DNA of 55,989 nucleotides from Anaerolineales bacterium (GCA_024710905.1 JANJTV010000038.1:1-55989), one strand, 5' to 3'. Numbered from the stretch's first letter, positions 24,704 through 34,183 are shown. Made by a program: numbers and translations. The notes: generated from the sequence alone by a model not told the origin.

Positions 24704-25618
24704 TTACTTCCCCTTTTTTTTCTCCACCTTATACCCAAAGCGCCTGAGGGCGTTCTCGTCGTCGCGCCAGTCTTTTTCCACTTTTACGCGCAGTTCCAGG
24801 AAGACCTTGCGCCCGCTCATGGCCTCGATTTCGCCGCGCGCGTGGCTGCCGATTTTTTTCAACATGGCCCCGCCTGCGCCGATCACGATCCCTTTTTGTG
24901 ATTCGCGTTCCACAAAGACGGTGGCCGCAATATAGGCGCCGCCTTCGCCGCGCTCAGTAAACTCGTCAATGCGGATGTTGATTCCGTGCGGCACTTCCTT
25001 TTGCAGGATCAGCAGGCAGGCCTCGCGAATCAACTCGGCGGCAATCTCTTTCTCGTACAGGTCGGTCACCTGCTCTGGGTCATATTCCGGCGGGCGCTCC
25101 GGCAGGTGTTTCAGGATGGTGTCCAGCAGGTCTTGCTTTCCGCGTCCGCTCAGGGCGCTGAAGGCCACCTGGTTGGCGGGGTCCACATAATCATTAAAGA
25201 CGGCCTGGCGGGTGGGCAGGTCGCCCTCCGAAAACAGATCCACCTTGTTCAGCACGAGCAACAGCGGCGCCCGCCGCTTTAAACGACTTAAACGCTCAAA
25301 GACCGTTTTATCATCCTCATGCACGCCAGCGGCGGCATCTACCAGCATCAAGATGACATCCACCCCGTCCAGCGCCTTCTCGGCTTCCTGGTTCAGGAAC
25401 TCACCCAGCTTAAAGTGCGGCTGGTGCAGGCCGGGCGTATCCACAAAAACGATCTGGTACTCGTCCGTGCTCAGGATGCCCAACTGGCGGCGGCGCGTGG
25501 TCTGGGCGCGCGGCGAAACACTGGCAATTTTTTGCCCCAGCAATTGGTTGATCAGGGTGCTTTTGCCCACATTCGGGCGGCCTACCACGGCCACAAAGCC
25601 GCTGCGAAATTCACTCAT
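24704..25618 (-). CDS. era: GTPase Era
   Basis: A 304-residue GTPase that binds 16S rRNA and helps assemble the 30S subunit. G1 is GRPNVGKS (residues 13-20), G3 is DTPGLHQP, and G4 is NKVD. The carboxyl KH domain includes VFVERESQKGIVIGAGGAML and ends in a lysine-rich tail. It starts 9 nt after the ogt stop, suggesting an operon with pcrA and ogt. Confidence 0.96.
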   Translation of the reverse strand: MSEFRSGFVAVVGRPNVGKSTLINQLLGQKIASVSPRAQTTRRRQLGILSTDEYQIVFVDTPGLHQPHFKLGEFLNQEAEKALDGVDVILMLVDAAAGVHEDDKTVFERLSRLKRRAPLLLVLNKVDLFSEGDLPTRQAVFNDYVDPANQVAFSALSGRGKQDLLDTILKHLPERPPEYDPEQVTDLYEKEIAAELIREACLLILQKEVPHGINIRIDEFTERGEGGAYIAATVFVERESQKGIVIGAGGAMLKKIGSHARGEIEAMSGRKVFLELRVKVEKDWRDDENALRRFGYKVEKKKGK

Positions 25619-25627
25619 CTTGCTCCT

Positions 25628-26143
25628 TCAGGCCATCAGGGCCTTTTCCATTTTTAGCAGGGTTTCCTTGGTGCCCAATCCCTGGCCTGCGCCGTAGCCG
25701 TGCAATTTACCGTCCGAGCCAACCACGCGGTGGCACGGGATGACAATTGGCATCGGGTTGGTGGCCTGGGCGCGCCCGACTGCCCGCGCGGCCTGCGGGT
25801 TGCCCAGCAGCATGGCCAGTTCTTTATACGTCCGCGTTTCGCCGTAAGGGATGTCGCAGGTCAGTTGCAATACGCGCTGCTGGAAAGGTCGCAGCACAGA
25901 CCAGTCAATGCGGATGGAGAACCGGCTCAGCCGCCCGGCAGCGTATTCGCCCAACTGGCGAATCTCATCGGCCAGTTTTTCCGGCGTCAGCGCCACCGAA
26001 ACGCCTCGCTGTTTTTGCAGTTGTGCTGAGAATGCCTCCAGGCTAGAGGGGAATGCCACTGCCACCAGGCCGGCTGGCGAAGTAGCCAGCCAGATCTCCC
26101 CCAACGGAGTCGGCCCGGTGGATGCGATAGTCAGTGTATTCAT
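25628..26143 (-). CDS. ogt: Methylated-DNA-[protein]-cysteine S-methyltransferase
   Basis: A 171-residue DNA repair protein that takes alkyl groups from O6-alkylguanine. The active site is PIVIPCHRVVGSDGKLHGY with acceptor Cys137. The helix-turn-helix part is IPYGETRTYKELAMLLGNPQAARAVGRA with the Arg finger. Size and sequence are ordinary for Ogt. It sits 36 nt after pcrA and 9 nt before era. Confidence 0.95.
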   Translation of the reverse strand: MNTLTIASTGPTPLGEIWLATSPAGLVAVAFPSSLEAFSAQLQKQRGVSVALTPEKLADEIRQLGEYAAGRLSRFSIRIDWSVLRPFQQRVLQLTCDIPYGETRTYKELAMLLGNPQAARAVGRAQATNPMPIVIPCHRVVGSDGKLHGYGAGQGLGTKETLLKMEKALMA

Positions 26144-26179
26144 CTTTTCATTATAAACCGTCGGGCAAGCCCGCCGCGC

Positions 26180-29100
26180 TTATGGCAGGATTTCCAATTT
26201 TGCCAGGCTGGCCGCCAGGCGTTTAATGCCCACGCTCTCAAAGACCACATCCACAATTTCGTCGCCATCCTGCAGGCGGCTGTCAATCACCATGCCCTCC
26301 TCCCAAACCGGGTGCTTCACCCGCATCCCAGCCCGGAATTTCGCCTCCAGCAGGGGGGCGCTTTGACCAGCGGAGGAACGGCCCGGGGAGGGCAGCGTCC
26401 AGGAGGTGTTGCTCGTGCGGCGCGATTCGCGACTGCGGGGTACCCGCCCCTTGCCAGAAACGAACTCCCCCGGGATGTCGTCCAGGAAGCGCGACTCGAT
26501 CGTCTCTTCGGCATAGCCGCGCCCGCCGCGCCGCATGGCGCGCAGCAGGTAGAGCCTTTCCTTGGCGCGGGTGATGCCGACGTAAAACAGGCGGCGCTCC
26601 TCTTCCATTTCTTCCGGTTCATCGAACGAACGGCTGTGCGGCAGGATGCCGTCATCCAGCCCGACGATGAAGACCACGCCGAACTCCAGGCCTTTGGCGG
26701 CATGCAGGGTCAGCAGGGTGGGAACGTTGCCTTCGGAGAGCGTATCCTGGTCGGAGACGAGGGCCACGTTTTCGAGGAATTCGGCCAGGCTGCGGGTGCT
26801 GTATTCGTCGGCCAGGCGGTGCAGTTCCAGCACGTTCTCCCAGCGGTCTTTACCCTCGTCGCTGCCGTCGTTGATGTGATCCAGGTAGTTGATGTCCTGC
26901 GCAATCAGGTCGAACAATTCAGAGACAGTATAGGTCTCGGCGTGGGCGCGCCACTTTTGCAGCAGCCCGCCAAAATCTGAAAGTGGCAGGGCGGCCCGGC
27001 CGGTGAATTGCTCCCAGTAGGGGGATTTGTCGCCAGCCGCCAGGCTGATGGCCACCCGCCCGGGGCTGATGCCTGCGCCGCGCCCGGCCTGGTGCAGTGC
27101 CAGCAGGCTCTTTTCGCCGATGCCGCGCGGCGGGACGTTAATGATGCGGTCTAGGGAAATTTCATCGTCTGGGTTGTAGACCAGCCGCAGATAAGCGATG
27201 ATGTCCTTGATTTCGCGGCGGCCATAGAAGCGTTGCGCACCGACCAGGCGGTAGGGCAGGCGGGCCTGCAGGAAGGCTTCTTCCAGCAAACGCGACATGG
27301 CATTTGTGCGGTACATCACGGCGCAGTCGCCCGGCTCGGCCTGTTTACTGAGTACCAACTGGGCAATGGTGTCCACCACAAAACTGGCTTCTCCGTAATC
27401 ATCCAGCGCTTCGTAGAAAACCACTTTCTCGCCTGCGCCGCGCTCACTGAACAATTTTTTCCTGCGCCGCCGGGGGGCTTTGTCAATCACCGACATGGCC
27501 GTGTCGAGGATGGTCTGGCGCGAACGGTAGTTCTGCTCCAGCAGGATGGTCTGGCAATTCGGGAAGTCCTGCTCAAAGCGCTGCACATTGCGATAATCCG
27601 CACCGCGCCAACGATAGACCGAGTTATGCACCACTACGCCACCAGCGACATAATTATGAAGATTGTTGACTTCGAAATCGTAGACCATTCCTTCATACTG
27701 TTCGCGGCTTACTTCGATAATTTCATCTTCAATAATTTGCCCATCCCGCTCAATGGCGACAATCATGCTGGGGTGCAAGTGGCTGGCGGGCATCAGGCTG
27801 AAGCGGGGCGCAAGTTTGTTCTCTTTTTTGCCTGTCAGGAAGGCGGCAATCACCACTTCTGCCTCACCTACATCGTCGCTCAGTTTTTCAGCAGCCGAAT
27901 GGATGTCTGTATACTTTAAACGATTGAGGCTAACCCGCCAGTTATTTCGGCTGCGGATGCGTGGGTTGTATCCCTGCTGCTTGAGTTTGCCTGCCAGGGC
28001 TAAGTCGCTGCTCCACAGGTCAACCCGGTGGGCATGCCAGGCGGATTGTTCCGAGAGCCGCCCGTCGCCAAAGTAGCGAAGATTTACAGTGTTTCGATAA
28101 GTTCCCTGGGGTGTGTAATGGGGATAATTAAAGTTATATTCCATATCTTCGAACAATCGGGCTACATTGTGGTTGGTGTCGATCTCCCTGAATACCTGGT
28201 TGATTTGTTCCTGCGACAAACGCATTTGCCGCCCGCGAACATGGAATACAGTGGTCGGGATGCCATACTTGACGGAAAATATCAACTCCCAGTAACTGGC
28301 TTCCTGCCGGGAGTTGCATACTTTTAGCACCCATACCCTGTTCGCATTTTCAGCATTACTGCGAACTCTCAACCCTACTTGCAATTCGTCACTGACACCG
28401 TCACTGCGCGCGTGGGTGGCTGTGCCAATTCGGTATCCTTTGTCTTTGCAGTACATCAGATAGACATAATGAAGGCCAGGTCTTAAGCCAAGCCTGGCAA
28501 AAACAATGTGGTTTGGTGTCGCACTGAAAGACGCCCCGTTTTGGGTGGTCACCTTTACCAGTTCCCCGTTGTATGGCCGAGAACCGATGTGATTGATCTT
28601 TTCCGGCAGGCAGGAGCCTCGACCACTCGCGGCCGTCACCAGTTCGCCGCTTTGTAAATTTTCTACCGTAATCTTGCCATTGGGTGTGTGAATTGGTGTT
28701 CCGGTGGGGAAACACTGATCCGGATCCCCGACGCAAAAGATATTCTTGTGAAACGATGACAGGTGCTTGAGCAGGGTGTACTGGGCAATGTTCGTATCCT
28801 GGAACTCGTCCACCAGCACATGCTTGAATCGCTGGGCGTATTTCTCACGCACTTCCGGGTGCTCCTCCATCAGGAAGGCGGTCAGCACCAGCAGGTCGTC
28901 AAAATCCACCCCGTTCGAGGCATACAGCAATTCCTGGTATTTCTGGTAAATGCGTTTTACCGCTTCGTCGCGGTAGGTCTGCACCGGGTAATCCTCCGGG
29001 CGGATAAGTTCATTTTTTGCGCGGCTGATTGCCCCGTGCACAGCCACCGGGCGGTAAAGCTTCTCGTTCAGGTTTAACTCACGGATAGCGCTCTTGACCA

Positions 29101-29461
29101 CCTTCTCCTGGTCGTCCGCATCGAAAATCACAAACTCACCCGAAACCGGCAGCTTCTCCGCTTCGCGTCGCAGGATGCGCGCGCAGGTACTATGAAAGGT
29201 CCCCAGCAGCAGGCCGCGGGTCATCTCCTCGCCCAGCAACTGCTGCACACGGTGTTCCATTTCGCGCGCCGCCTTGTTGGTAAAGGTCACGGCCAACATC
29301 TGGTACGGGCGCACGCCCTCATAGCCGATCAGGTAGGCAATGCGCTGGGTCAGTACGCGCGTCTTGCCGGAACCAGGCCCGGCCAGCACCAGCACCGGTC
29401 CTTCGCCAGCCGTCACGGCCTGGCGTTGCTGCGAGTTAAGGATATCGAGGAAGTCCATCAT
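26180..29461 (-). CDS. pcrA: UvrD/PcrA/Rep superfamily 1 DNA helicase with intein
   Basis: A 1093-residue precursor. Without the intein the helicase is 729 residues, normal for PcrA/UvrD. Motif I is GPGSGKT (Lys33), motif Ia is VTFTNKAAREM, and motif II is VLVDEFQDTN. Motif III, GDPDQ/SVYRWRGAD, is split by the intein after Gln249. Motif IV is LEQNYRS, V is TLHAAKGLEF and VI is EERRLFYVGITRAKERL. It unwinds DNA in repair and replication restart. I choose the ATG at 29461. A TATAAT at minus-strand 29471-29476 lies so close that the mRNA may be nearly leaderless. Splicing is needed to restore motif III. Confidence 0.94.
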   Translation of the reverse strand: MMDFLDILNSQQRQAVTAGEGPVLVLAGPGSGKTRVLTQRIAYLIGYEGVRPYQMLAVTFTNKAAREMEHRVQQLLGEEMTRGLLLGTFHSTCARILRREAEKLPVSGEFVIFDADDQEKVVKSAIRELNLNEKLYRPVAVHGAISRAKNELIRPEDYPVQTYRDEAVKRIYQKYQELLYASNGVDFDDLLVLTAFLMEEHPEVREKYAQRFKHVLVDEFQDTNIAQYTLLKHLSSFHKNIFCVGDPDQCFPTGTPIHTPNGKITVENLQSGELVTAASGRGSCLPEKINHIGSRPYNGELVKVTTQNGASFSATPNHIVFARLGLRPGLHYVYLMYCKDKGYRIGTATHARSDGVSDELQVGLRVRSNAENANRVWVLKVCNSRQEASYWELIFSVKYGIPTTVFHVRGRQMRLSQEQINQVFREIDTNHNVARLFEDMEYNFNYPHYTPQGTYRNTVNLRYFGDGRLSEQSAWHAHRVDLWSSDLALAGKLKQQGYNPRIRSRNNWRVSLNRLKYTDIHSAAEKLSDDVGEAEVVIAAFLTGKKENKLAPRFSLMPASHLHPSMIVAIERDGQIIEDEIIEVSREQYEGMVYDFEVNNLHNYVAGGVVVHNSVYRWRGADYRNVQRFEQDFPNCQTILLEQNYRSRQTILDTAMSVIDKAPRRRRKKLFSERGAGEKVVFYEALDDYGEASFVVDTIAQLVLSKQAEPGDCAVMYRTNAMSRLLEEAFLQARLPYRLVGAQRFYGRREIKDIIAYLRLVYNPDDEISLDRIINVPPRGIGEKSLLALHQAGRGAGISPGRVAISLAAGDKSPYWEQFTGRAALPLSDFGGLLQKWRAHAETYTVSELFDLIAQDINYLDHINDGSDEGKDRWENVLELHRLADEYSTRSLAEFLENVALVSDQDTLSEGNVPTLLTLHAAKGLEFGVVFIVGLDDGILPHSRSFDEPEEMEEERRLFYVGITRAKERLYLLRAMRRGGRGYAEETIESRFLDDIPGEFVSGKGRVPRSRESRRTSNTSWTLPSPGRSSAGQSAPLLEAKFRAGMRVKHPVWEEGMVIDSRLQDGDEIVDVVFESVGIKRLAASLAKLEILP
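27623..28714 (-). mobile_element. Intein within pcrA (364 codons)
   Basis: The insertion is in frame and spans residues 250-613. It begins with Cys (CFPTGTPIHTPNG, block A), has a block-B-like ATPNHIVF and ends with MVYDFEVNNLHNYVAGG and VVVHN, followed by Ser614 as the downstream nucleophile. These are the parts of a class 1 splicing domain. No LAGLIDADG motif is visible in the middle. Instead HYVYLMYC, then YRIG, then GLRVRSN, then SRQEASYWELIFSVKYG have the order and spacing of a degenerate GIY-YIG-type nuclease. The insertion point in motif III is a known intein niche in helicases. Confidence 0.93.
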
Positions 29462-29483
29462 GGCGGGTGGATTATAAAACAAA

Positions 29484-29514
29484 GACGGGGCCGCCCACCT
29501 TAGGCTACCCCGCC
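29484..29514 (-). terminator. Possible terminator after mscL
   Basis: GACGGGG and CCCCGCC can pair (one wobble) around a GC-rich loop, and the minus strand continues TTTGTTTT. It lies between mscL and pcrA. Confidence 0.45.
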
Positions 29515-29535
29515 ATCAACCTTAACAAATTGAAT

Positions 29536-29922
29536 TTACAGCGCGGAAGTGCAGTTCGGGCAGCGCGTGGCTTTAATATGAATGCTGCTCATACAGTGCG
29601 GGCATTCTTTGGTGGCTGGTTCGGCAGCTGGCGCAGGCTTCTTCACCGAGTTGATCGCCTTAATCATCAGGAAGATTACAAACGCCACAATCACAAAATC
29701 AATCACCGCCTGCACGAATGCGCCCCACAAGACAGCTGCCTCGCCGACCATAATGGATTGGTCGGCAAAATTAATCCCTCCCAGCAACAGCCCAATCAAC
29801 GGCATCAGGATGTCGTTCACCAGCGAAGACACAATCTTGCCGAACGCCCCGCCGATGATCACACCCACCGCCAGGTCCACCACATTGCCGCGCATGGCAA
29901 AGTCACGAAATTCTTTTAACAT
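29536..29922 (-). CDS. mscL: Large-conductance mechanosensitive channel MscL with zinc ribbon
   Basis: A 128-residue protein. The first 95 residues are a plain Msc[21 protein letters not shown] (amphipathic helix and TM1), a short periplasmic loop, and TM2 (about 66-90). In place of the usual carboxyl helical bundle it ends with a zinc ribbon, CPHC and CPNC (Cys107, Cys110, Cys121, Cys124). The channel opens under membrane tension to relieve osmotic downshock. The ribbon would lie in the cytoplasm. AAGGAGG precedes the ATG. It is divergent from the peptide transporter operon. Confidence 0.93.
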   Translation of the reverse strand: MLKEFRDFAMRGNVVDLAVGVIIGGAFGKIVSSLVNDILMPLIGLLLGGINFADQSIMVGEAAVLWGAFVQAVIDFVIVAFVIFLMIKAINSVKKPAPAAEPATKECPHCMSSIHIKATRCPNCTSAL

Positions 29923-29990
29923 AACACCTCCTTGTAGATTAAAAAGATTCTACAACAAATCCCGTTACAATTACCTTTTACGGAGGACGT

Positions 29991-31937
29991 ATGAAAAATT
30001 GGACCTTGTTTATTGTGATCGTTTTCCTGCTCGCAGCCTGCTCCCTGCCGGGAGAGGGAGAATCTGGGCTGGCTACCCCGCAGCCTGATTCCGCCTCAAC
30101 GGATTCTGCCCCTGCACTTCCCACTGCCGCCCCCGCCCCCGTCACCCTGACGATTTGCACCGGCCAGGAGCCGAACACCCTTTATCCATATGGCAGCCCC
30201 AACACTGCCGCGCGCAATGTGCTGGCCGCATTATATGACGGCCCCATGGACGGCTTCATCTCGGGTAATGTGCCTGTGATTCTGGAAGTCATTCCCTCCA
30301 TTCAAAATGGCGATGCCCAACTGGCGGCTGTTCCTGTCAAACGCGGCGAACTGGTCGTGGATGCAAACGGCAACGTCTCAGTGTTGGATTTTGGCCTGCG
30401 CGTCTACCCCAGTGGCTGCAACGACCAGGCTTGTGTGGAGACCTACGATGGCCGTGATGGTTTCACCATGGATCAGATGATCGTCACCTTCCACATCAAG
30501 CCCGGCATCACCTGGTCAGATGGTACGCCGCTCACCGCCGCCGACTCGGTCTATGCCTACCAGGTCGCTGTAGACCCGGGCAGCAGGCAATCCTCCTACC
30601 TGCTGGATCGTACTCAGGCCTATGAAGAAGTGGATGAACTGACCACCCAGTGGTGGGGCAGGCCAGGTTTCATCGATTCATCCTATTCCAGCAATTTCTG
30701 GTCGCCTTTCCCAAAACACCTCTGGGGCAGCCTGCGCGCTGACCAGTTGCTGGTTGCCGACCATACCCTGCGTGAACCGCTGGGCTGGGGCGCTTATGTC
30801 TTTGAAGAATGGATTCCGGGGGAACTGATTAGAATGTCGCGCAACCCGGCTTACTTCCGTTCTGAAGAAGGCCTGCCACATTTTGACTACCTGGTTTACC
30901 GTTTCATGCCCAATGCTGAGAGCGCCATCTCCGCCCTTTCGGCAGGCAATTGTGACCTGCTCGATTCCAGCCTGCGCTTGGACGGCCAGTTGGACCTGCT
31001 CACACAAATGGAAAAAGACGGCCTGCTCAAGCTGGTTGTTGCCGCCACGCCGATCATGGAGCGCCTGGACTTTGGGATTAACCCCGCCTCCTACGATGAC
31101 GGCTATGCCCCCGGCGCGGGTGATCGCCAGAACCTGTTTGGTGATGTCCGTACCCGCCAGGCGCTGGCTTATTGCATTGACCGCCAGGAAATCATCGATA
31201 CTGTCCTGCTGGGTTACACGGTTGTGCCGAATAGTTTTGTCTCTCCTTACCATCCTGTTGCCAGCCAGGATGTGGCTCTGTATAGCTATGATGTCGCCGC
31301 TGCCGCCGATCTGCTCACCCAGGCCGGCTGGCTGGATACAGACCAGGATGCCTCCACCCCGCGTGTGGCTGTCAATGTTGCCGGTGTTGCGCCGGGTACG
31401 CTGCTGACTGTTACCCTGACCACCACCCAGGCACTGCAGCGTCGCCAGGTGAGTGAGATTATTGCGGAGGGTCTTGGTAGTTGCGGCGTGGGCGTGGAAT
31501 TAAATTACCTCGACCAGGCCAGCCTGTACGCCTCCGGACCACAGGGGGTTTTGTTTGGCCGCCAGTTTGACCTGGCCGAATATGCTATTGGCGTTCTCGG
31601 CACTGAACCGGCTTGCAGTTGGTTCCTGTCTGGTGAAATCCCCTCGGCTCAAAACCAGTGGCTGGGGATGAACGTCAGCGGCTACAGCAACCCGGACTAT
31701 GACGAATTATGCCTGGCGGCCCGTCGGTCGATTCCTGGTACATCCGAATACACAGAACGCTACCATCGCCTGCAACAAATCAATGCCAATGACCTGCCAT
31801 CCATTCCCTTGTACTTGCGCCTGCGTGTTGCCGCGGCTCGCCCGGACCTTTGCAGCTTCACCATTGACCTGACCTCCTCGGGTGACCTGTGGCGCATTGA
31901 AGAATTTGCGGTCAGCCCCGCCTGCCGCCAGGAGTAA
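29991..31937 (+). CDS. Peptide/nickel-type ABC transporter binding lipoprotein, copy 1
   Basis: A 648-residue SBP_bac_5 family lipoprotein. The signal ends LLAAC with lipid Cys17, followed by a Ser/Thr/Ala-rich linker. Typical family pieces are TFHIKPGITWSDGTPLTAAD, LIRMSRNPAYF and AYCIDRQEI. It captures an oligopeptide-like solute outside the membrane. GGAGG precedes the ATG. It is a clear paralogue of the next gene but has a different codon style and weaker expression signals. Ligand unknown. Confidence 0.9.
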   Translation: MKNWTLFIVIVFLLAACSLPGEGESGLATPQPDSASTDSAPALPTAAPAPVTLTICTGQEPNTLYPYGSPNTAARNVLAALYDGPMDGFISGNVPVILEVIPSIQNGDAQLAAVPVKRGELVVDANGNVSVLDFGLRVYPSGCNDQACVETYDGRDGFTMDQMIVTFHIKPGITWSDGTPLTAADSVYAYQVAVDPGSRQSSYLLDRTQAYEEVDELTTQWWGRPGFIDSSYSSNFWSPFPKHLWGSLRADQLLVADHTLREPLGWGAYVFEEWIPGELIRMSRNPAYFRSEEGLPHFDYLVYRFMPNAESAISALSAGNCDLLDSSLRLDGQLDLLTQMEKDGLLKLVVAATPIMERLDFGINPASYDDGYAPGAGDRQNLFGDVRTRQALAYCIDRQEIIDTVLLGYTVVPNSFVSPYHPVASQDVALYSYDVAAAADLLTQAGWLDTDQDASTPRVAVNVAGVAPGTLLTVTLTTTQALQRRQVSEIIAEGLGSCGVGVELNYLDQASLYASGPQGVLFGRQFDLAEYAIGVLGTEPACSWFLSGEIPSAQNQWLGMNVSGYSNPDYDELCLAARRSIPGTSEYTERYHRLQQINANDLPSIPLYLRLRVAAARPDLCSFTIDLTSSGDLWRIEEFAVSPACRQE

Positions 31938-31978
31938 TTTTAGACTTGGCTACACAACTTGCCCGTGCAATAAATTTC

Positions 31979-32007
31979 TTGACGATAAAACATGGATATG
32001 CTATAGT
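31979..32007 (+). promoter_or_regulatory. Promoter of the second binding-protein gene
   Basis: TTGACG (31979-31984), a 17-base spacer and TATAGT (32002-32007) form a good sigma-70-type promoter. It lies in the 214-base gap and would give a leader of about 140 bases. Confidence 0.75.
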
Positions 32008-32151
32008 GAGACACTGAGTTTTTCAATAGCGCAGTTCATGAAATTTGCGCTGGAAAATCCATGCTCAGTTTGGAGGTTTACGCCGCACGATATGAAAACT
32101 CAACGTACCTCACATCTTACCCACCAAATTTTCTCAGGAGGAGAAAACCCA

Positions 32152-34098
32152 ATGCTTAAGAACCGTTTGATGACCGTTTTGGGGTTGCTCATCGTAGCCA
32201 GCATGATTCTGGCCGCCTGCGCCCCCGCCGAGCCTGCTACCGGTGAAGCTCCCGCTTCATCCGAAGCTGCCTCGTCCGAAGCTCCTGCCGCCACCGAGCC
32301 GCCCGCCCCCAAGGTAATGGTCGCCTGCTTGGCTCAGGAACCCTCCACTCTCTACCTCTACAGCGAATCCGCCCTGGTGAAGACCTTCGTGCTCGATTCC
32401 CTGTATGATGGCACCTTCGATGCCCGCTCCTACAGCTACCAGCCGGTGCTGTACAAGGACCTGGCGACCTTCGATAATGGTGGCGCTACCAACACCGCTC
32501 TGGAAGTTGGCGTTGGCGATACCGTATACGATGCTGCCACCGACAGCGCTGTGACCCTCGAGGTTGGTAGTGTTGTTACCCTCAACCAGCTGGATGGCAG
32601 CTCCCTCGATGTGACCGTCGAGGAAGGTCAGACCTACCCGACCATGCAGATCGTTGCCACCTACGCCATGCACGATGGCGTGACCTGGGAAGACGGCACC
32701 CCCGTAACCACCGACGACATTCTGTTCTCCTATGAAGTCGGCGCTTCCCCCGACACCCCCACCAGCAAGTACTTCTACACCACCCAGACCCAGAAGATTG
32801 AAGTTGTGGACGCTCAGTCCTACATGTACTACTTCATGCCTGGTTTCACCAGTGGTACCTACTTCGTTGACGGTATGATCGCCCCGCTGCCCAAGCACGT
32901 CTATGGCGAGGGTGGTTCCAACCCCCTCAGCCCGGCCGAAATGCTGGCTGACGAAGGTGTGAACCGCGATCCGCTGGCCTATGGTCCCTTCAAGCTCGTC
33001 GAATGGATTGCCGGCGATAGCATCATCGTTGAGAAGAACCCGACCTACTGGCGCGCCGGTGAAGGCCTGCCCTACCTCGATCAGCTCATCTACCGCTTCA
33101 TCCCCGACACCAATGCGCTGATTGCCCAGCTCGCCTCCGGTGAGTGCGACATGGGTACCCAGGACGCCGCTTTCGAAGGCTCCCTGCCCCTGATTCGCCA
33201 GTTCGAAGCTGAAGGCCTGATGATTCCGCAGGTTGTTGCCGGTACTGTCTTTGAGCACCTCGACTTCAACATCACCCCGGTCGAGAGCTATGCTGGCGCC
33301 GCTGCCACCCTGACCGCTTCCGATGGCGAACGCCTGTTTGCCAAGAAGGAATTCCGCCAGGCCATTGCTTACTGCTTGGACCGCCAGGCCATTGTTGACG
33401 CCACCACAAACGGCGCCGCCCTGGTCCAGAACACCTACACCGCTTCCGATCACCCGTTCTATGCTGGTGACGAGAACGTAACCGTCTACGAGTTCAACCC
33501 CGACAAGGGCAAGGAACTGCTGGCTGGCCTCGGCTGGTCTGACACCGACGGTGACGGCCTGCTCGATAATGGCGCTGGTGAAACCCTGGCCTTCGAGCAC
33601 AGCACCCGCACCAACGCCCTGCGCGAAAAGGTGACCCAGGTTGTCCAGGCTCAGCTGAAGGACAACTGCGGTATCACCACCACCATCGCCTTGGTTGGCG
33701 CTGAGTTCTTCGCTGACGGCCCCGATGGTATGGTCTTTGGTCGCGCCTACGACATGGGCGAATTCGCCTGGTTGACCGGCGTTGAGCCGCCCTGCAACCT
33801 GTACATCTCCTCCCAGCTGCCCAGTGCTGAACTGGGTTGGGGCAATGCCAACAACGTCGGCTTCCTGAACGCTGAGTTCGATGCCGCTTGTAACGCTGCC
33901 CTGCAGGCGCTGGATGAAGGGACCAAGTCTGCCGAGCACGCTAAGGCCCAGGCTATCTTCACTGAAGAACTGCCCAGCATCCCGCTGTTCGCCCGTGCTA
34001 AGATCCTGGTTACCGGCCCGAACATCGTCGGTGTGATCATGGACCCGACCGCCAACAGCGAATTCTGGAACGTCGAATCCTTCGACATCGTCCAGTAA
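32152..34098 (+). CDS. Peptide/nickel-type ABC transporter binding lipoprotein, copy 2
   Basis: A 648-residue lipoprotein started at the ATG at 32152 behind AGGAGGAG. A longer frame would extend through the promoter. The lipobox LAAC gives Cys23. Features match copy 1: MHDGVTWEDGTPVTTDD, IVEKNPTYWRAGEGLPY and AYCLDRQAI. A Ca-loop-like SDTDGDGLLDNG lies near residue 463. Codons are strongly biased to C- and G-ending forms, as in highly expressed genes. It feeds the permeases encoded directly downstream. Confidence 0.92.
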   Translation: MLKNRLMTVLGLLIVASMILAACAPAEPATGEAPASSEAASSEAPAATEPPAPKVMVACLAQEPSTLYLYSESALVKTFVLDSLYDGTFDARSYSYQPVLYKDLATFDNGGATNTALEVGVGDTVYDAATDSAVTLEVGSVVTLNQLDGSSLDVTVEEGQTYPTMQIVATYAMHDGVTWEDGTPVTTDDILFSYEVGASPDTPTSKYFYTTQTQKIEVVDAQSYMYYFMPGFTSGTYFVDGMIAPLPKHVYGEGGSNPLSPAEMLADEGVNRDPLAYGPFKLVEWIAGDSIIVEKNPTYWRAGEGLPYLDQLIYRFIPDTNALIAQLASGECDMGTQDAAFEGSLPLIRQFEAEGLMIPQVVAGTVFEHLDFNITPVESYAGAAATLTASDGERLFAKKEFRQAIAYCLDRQAIVDATTNGAALVQNTYTASDHPFYAGDENVTVYEFNPDKGKELLAGLGWSDTDGDGLLDNGAGETLAFEHSTRTNALREKVTQVVQAQLKDNCGITTTIALVGAEFFADGPDGMVFGRAYDMGEFAWLTGVEPPCNLYISSQLPSAELGWGNANNVGFLNAEFDAACNAALQALDEGTKSAEHAKAQAIFTEELPSIPLFARAKILVTGPNIVGVIMDPTANSEFWNVESFDIVQ

Positions 34099-34119
34099 TC
34101 CTGTAGCAGAAGAAACAAA

Positions 34120-34149
34120 GGAGGATGGCGAGAATCCTCGCCATCCTCC
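34120..34149 (+). repeat. Hairpin between binding protein and permease genes
   Basis: A perfect 13-base stem (GGAGGATGGCGAG and CTCGCCATCCTCC) with a 4-base loop is followed by ACTTCTATT. The weak T-tract suggests partial termination or mRNA 3' protection, which would keep the binding protein in excess over the permeases. Confidence 0.7.
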
Positions 34150-34183
34150 ACTTCTATTATCTATATCTCCTCGGAGAGCTGAT

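Noticed and set aside
32257-33939. A 560-codon open frame on the minus strand opposite binding-protein copy 2
   Set aside because: It mirrors a highly expressed gene with C/G-ending codons, which keeps the antisense frame open by composition. It has no family motif.
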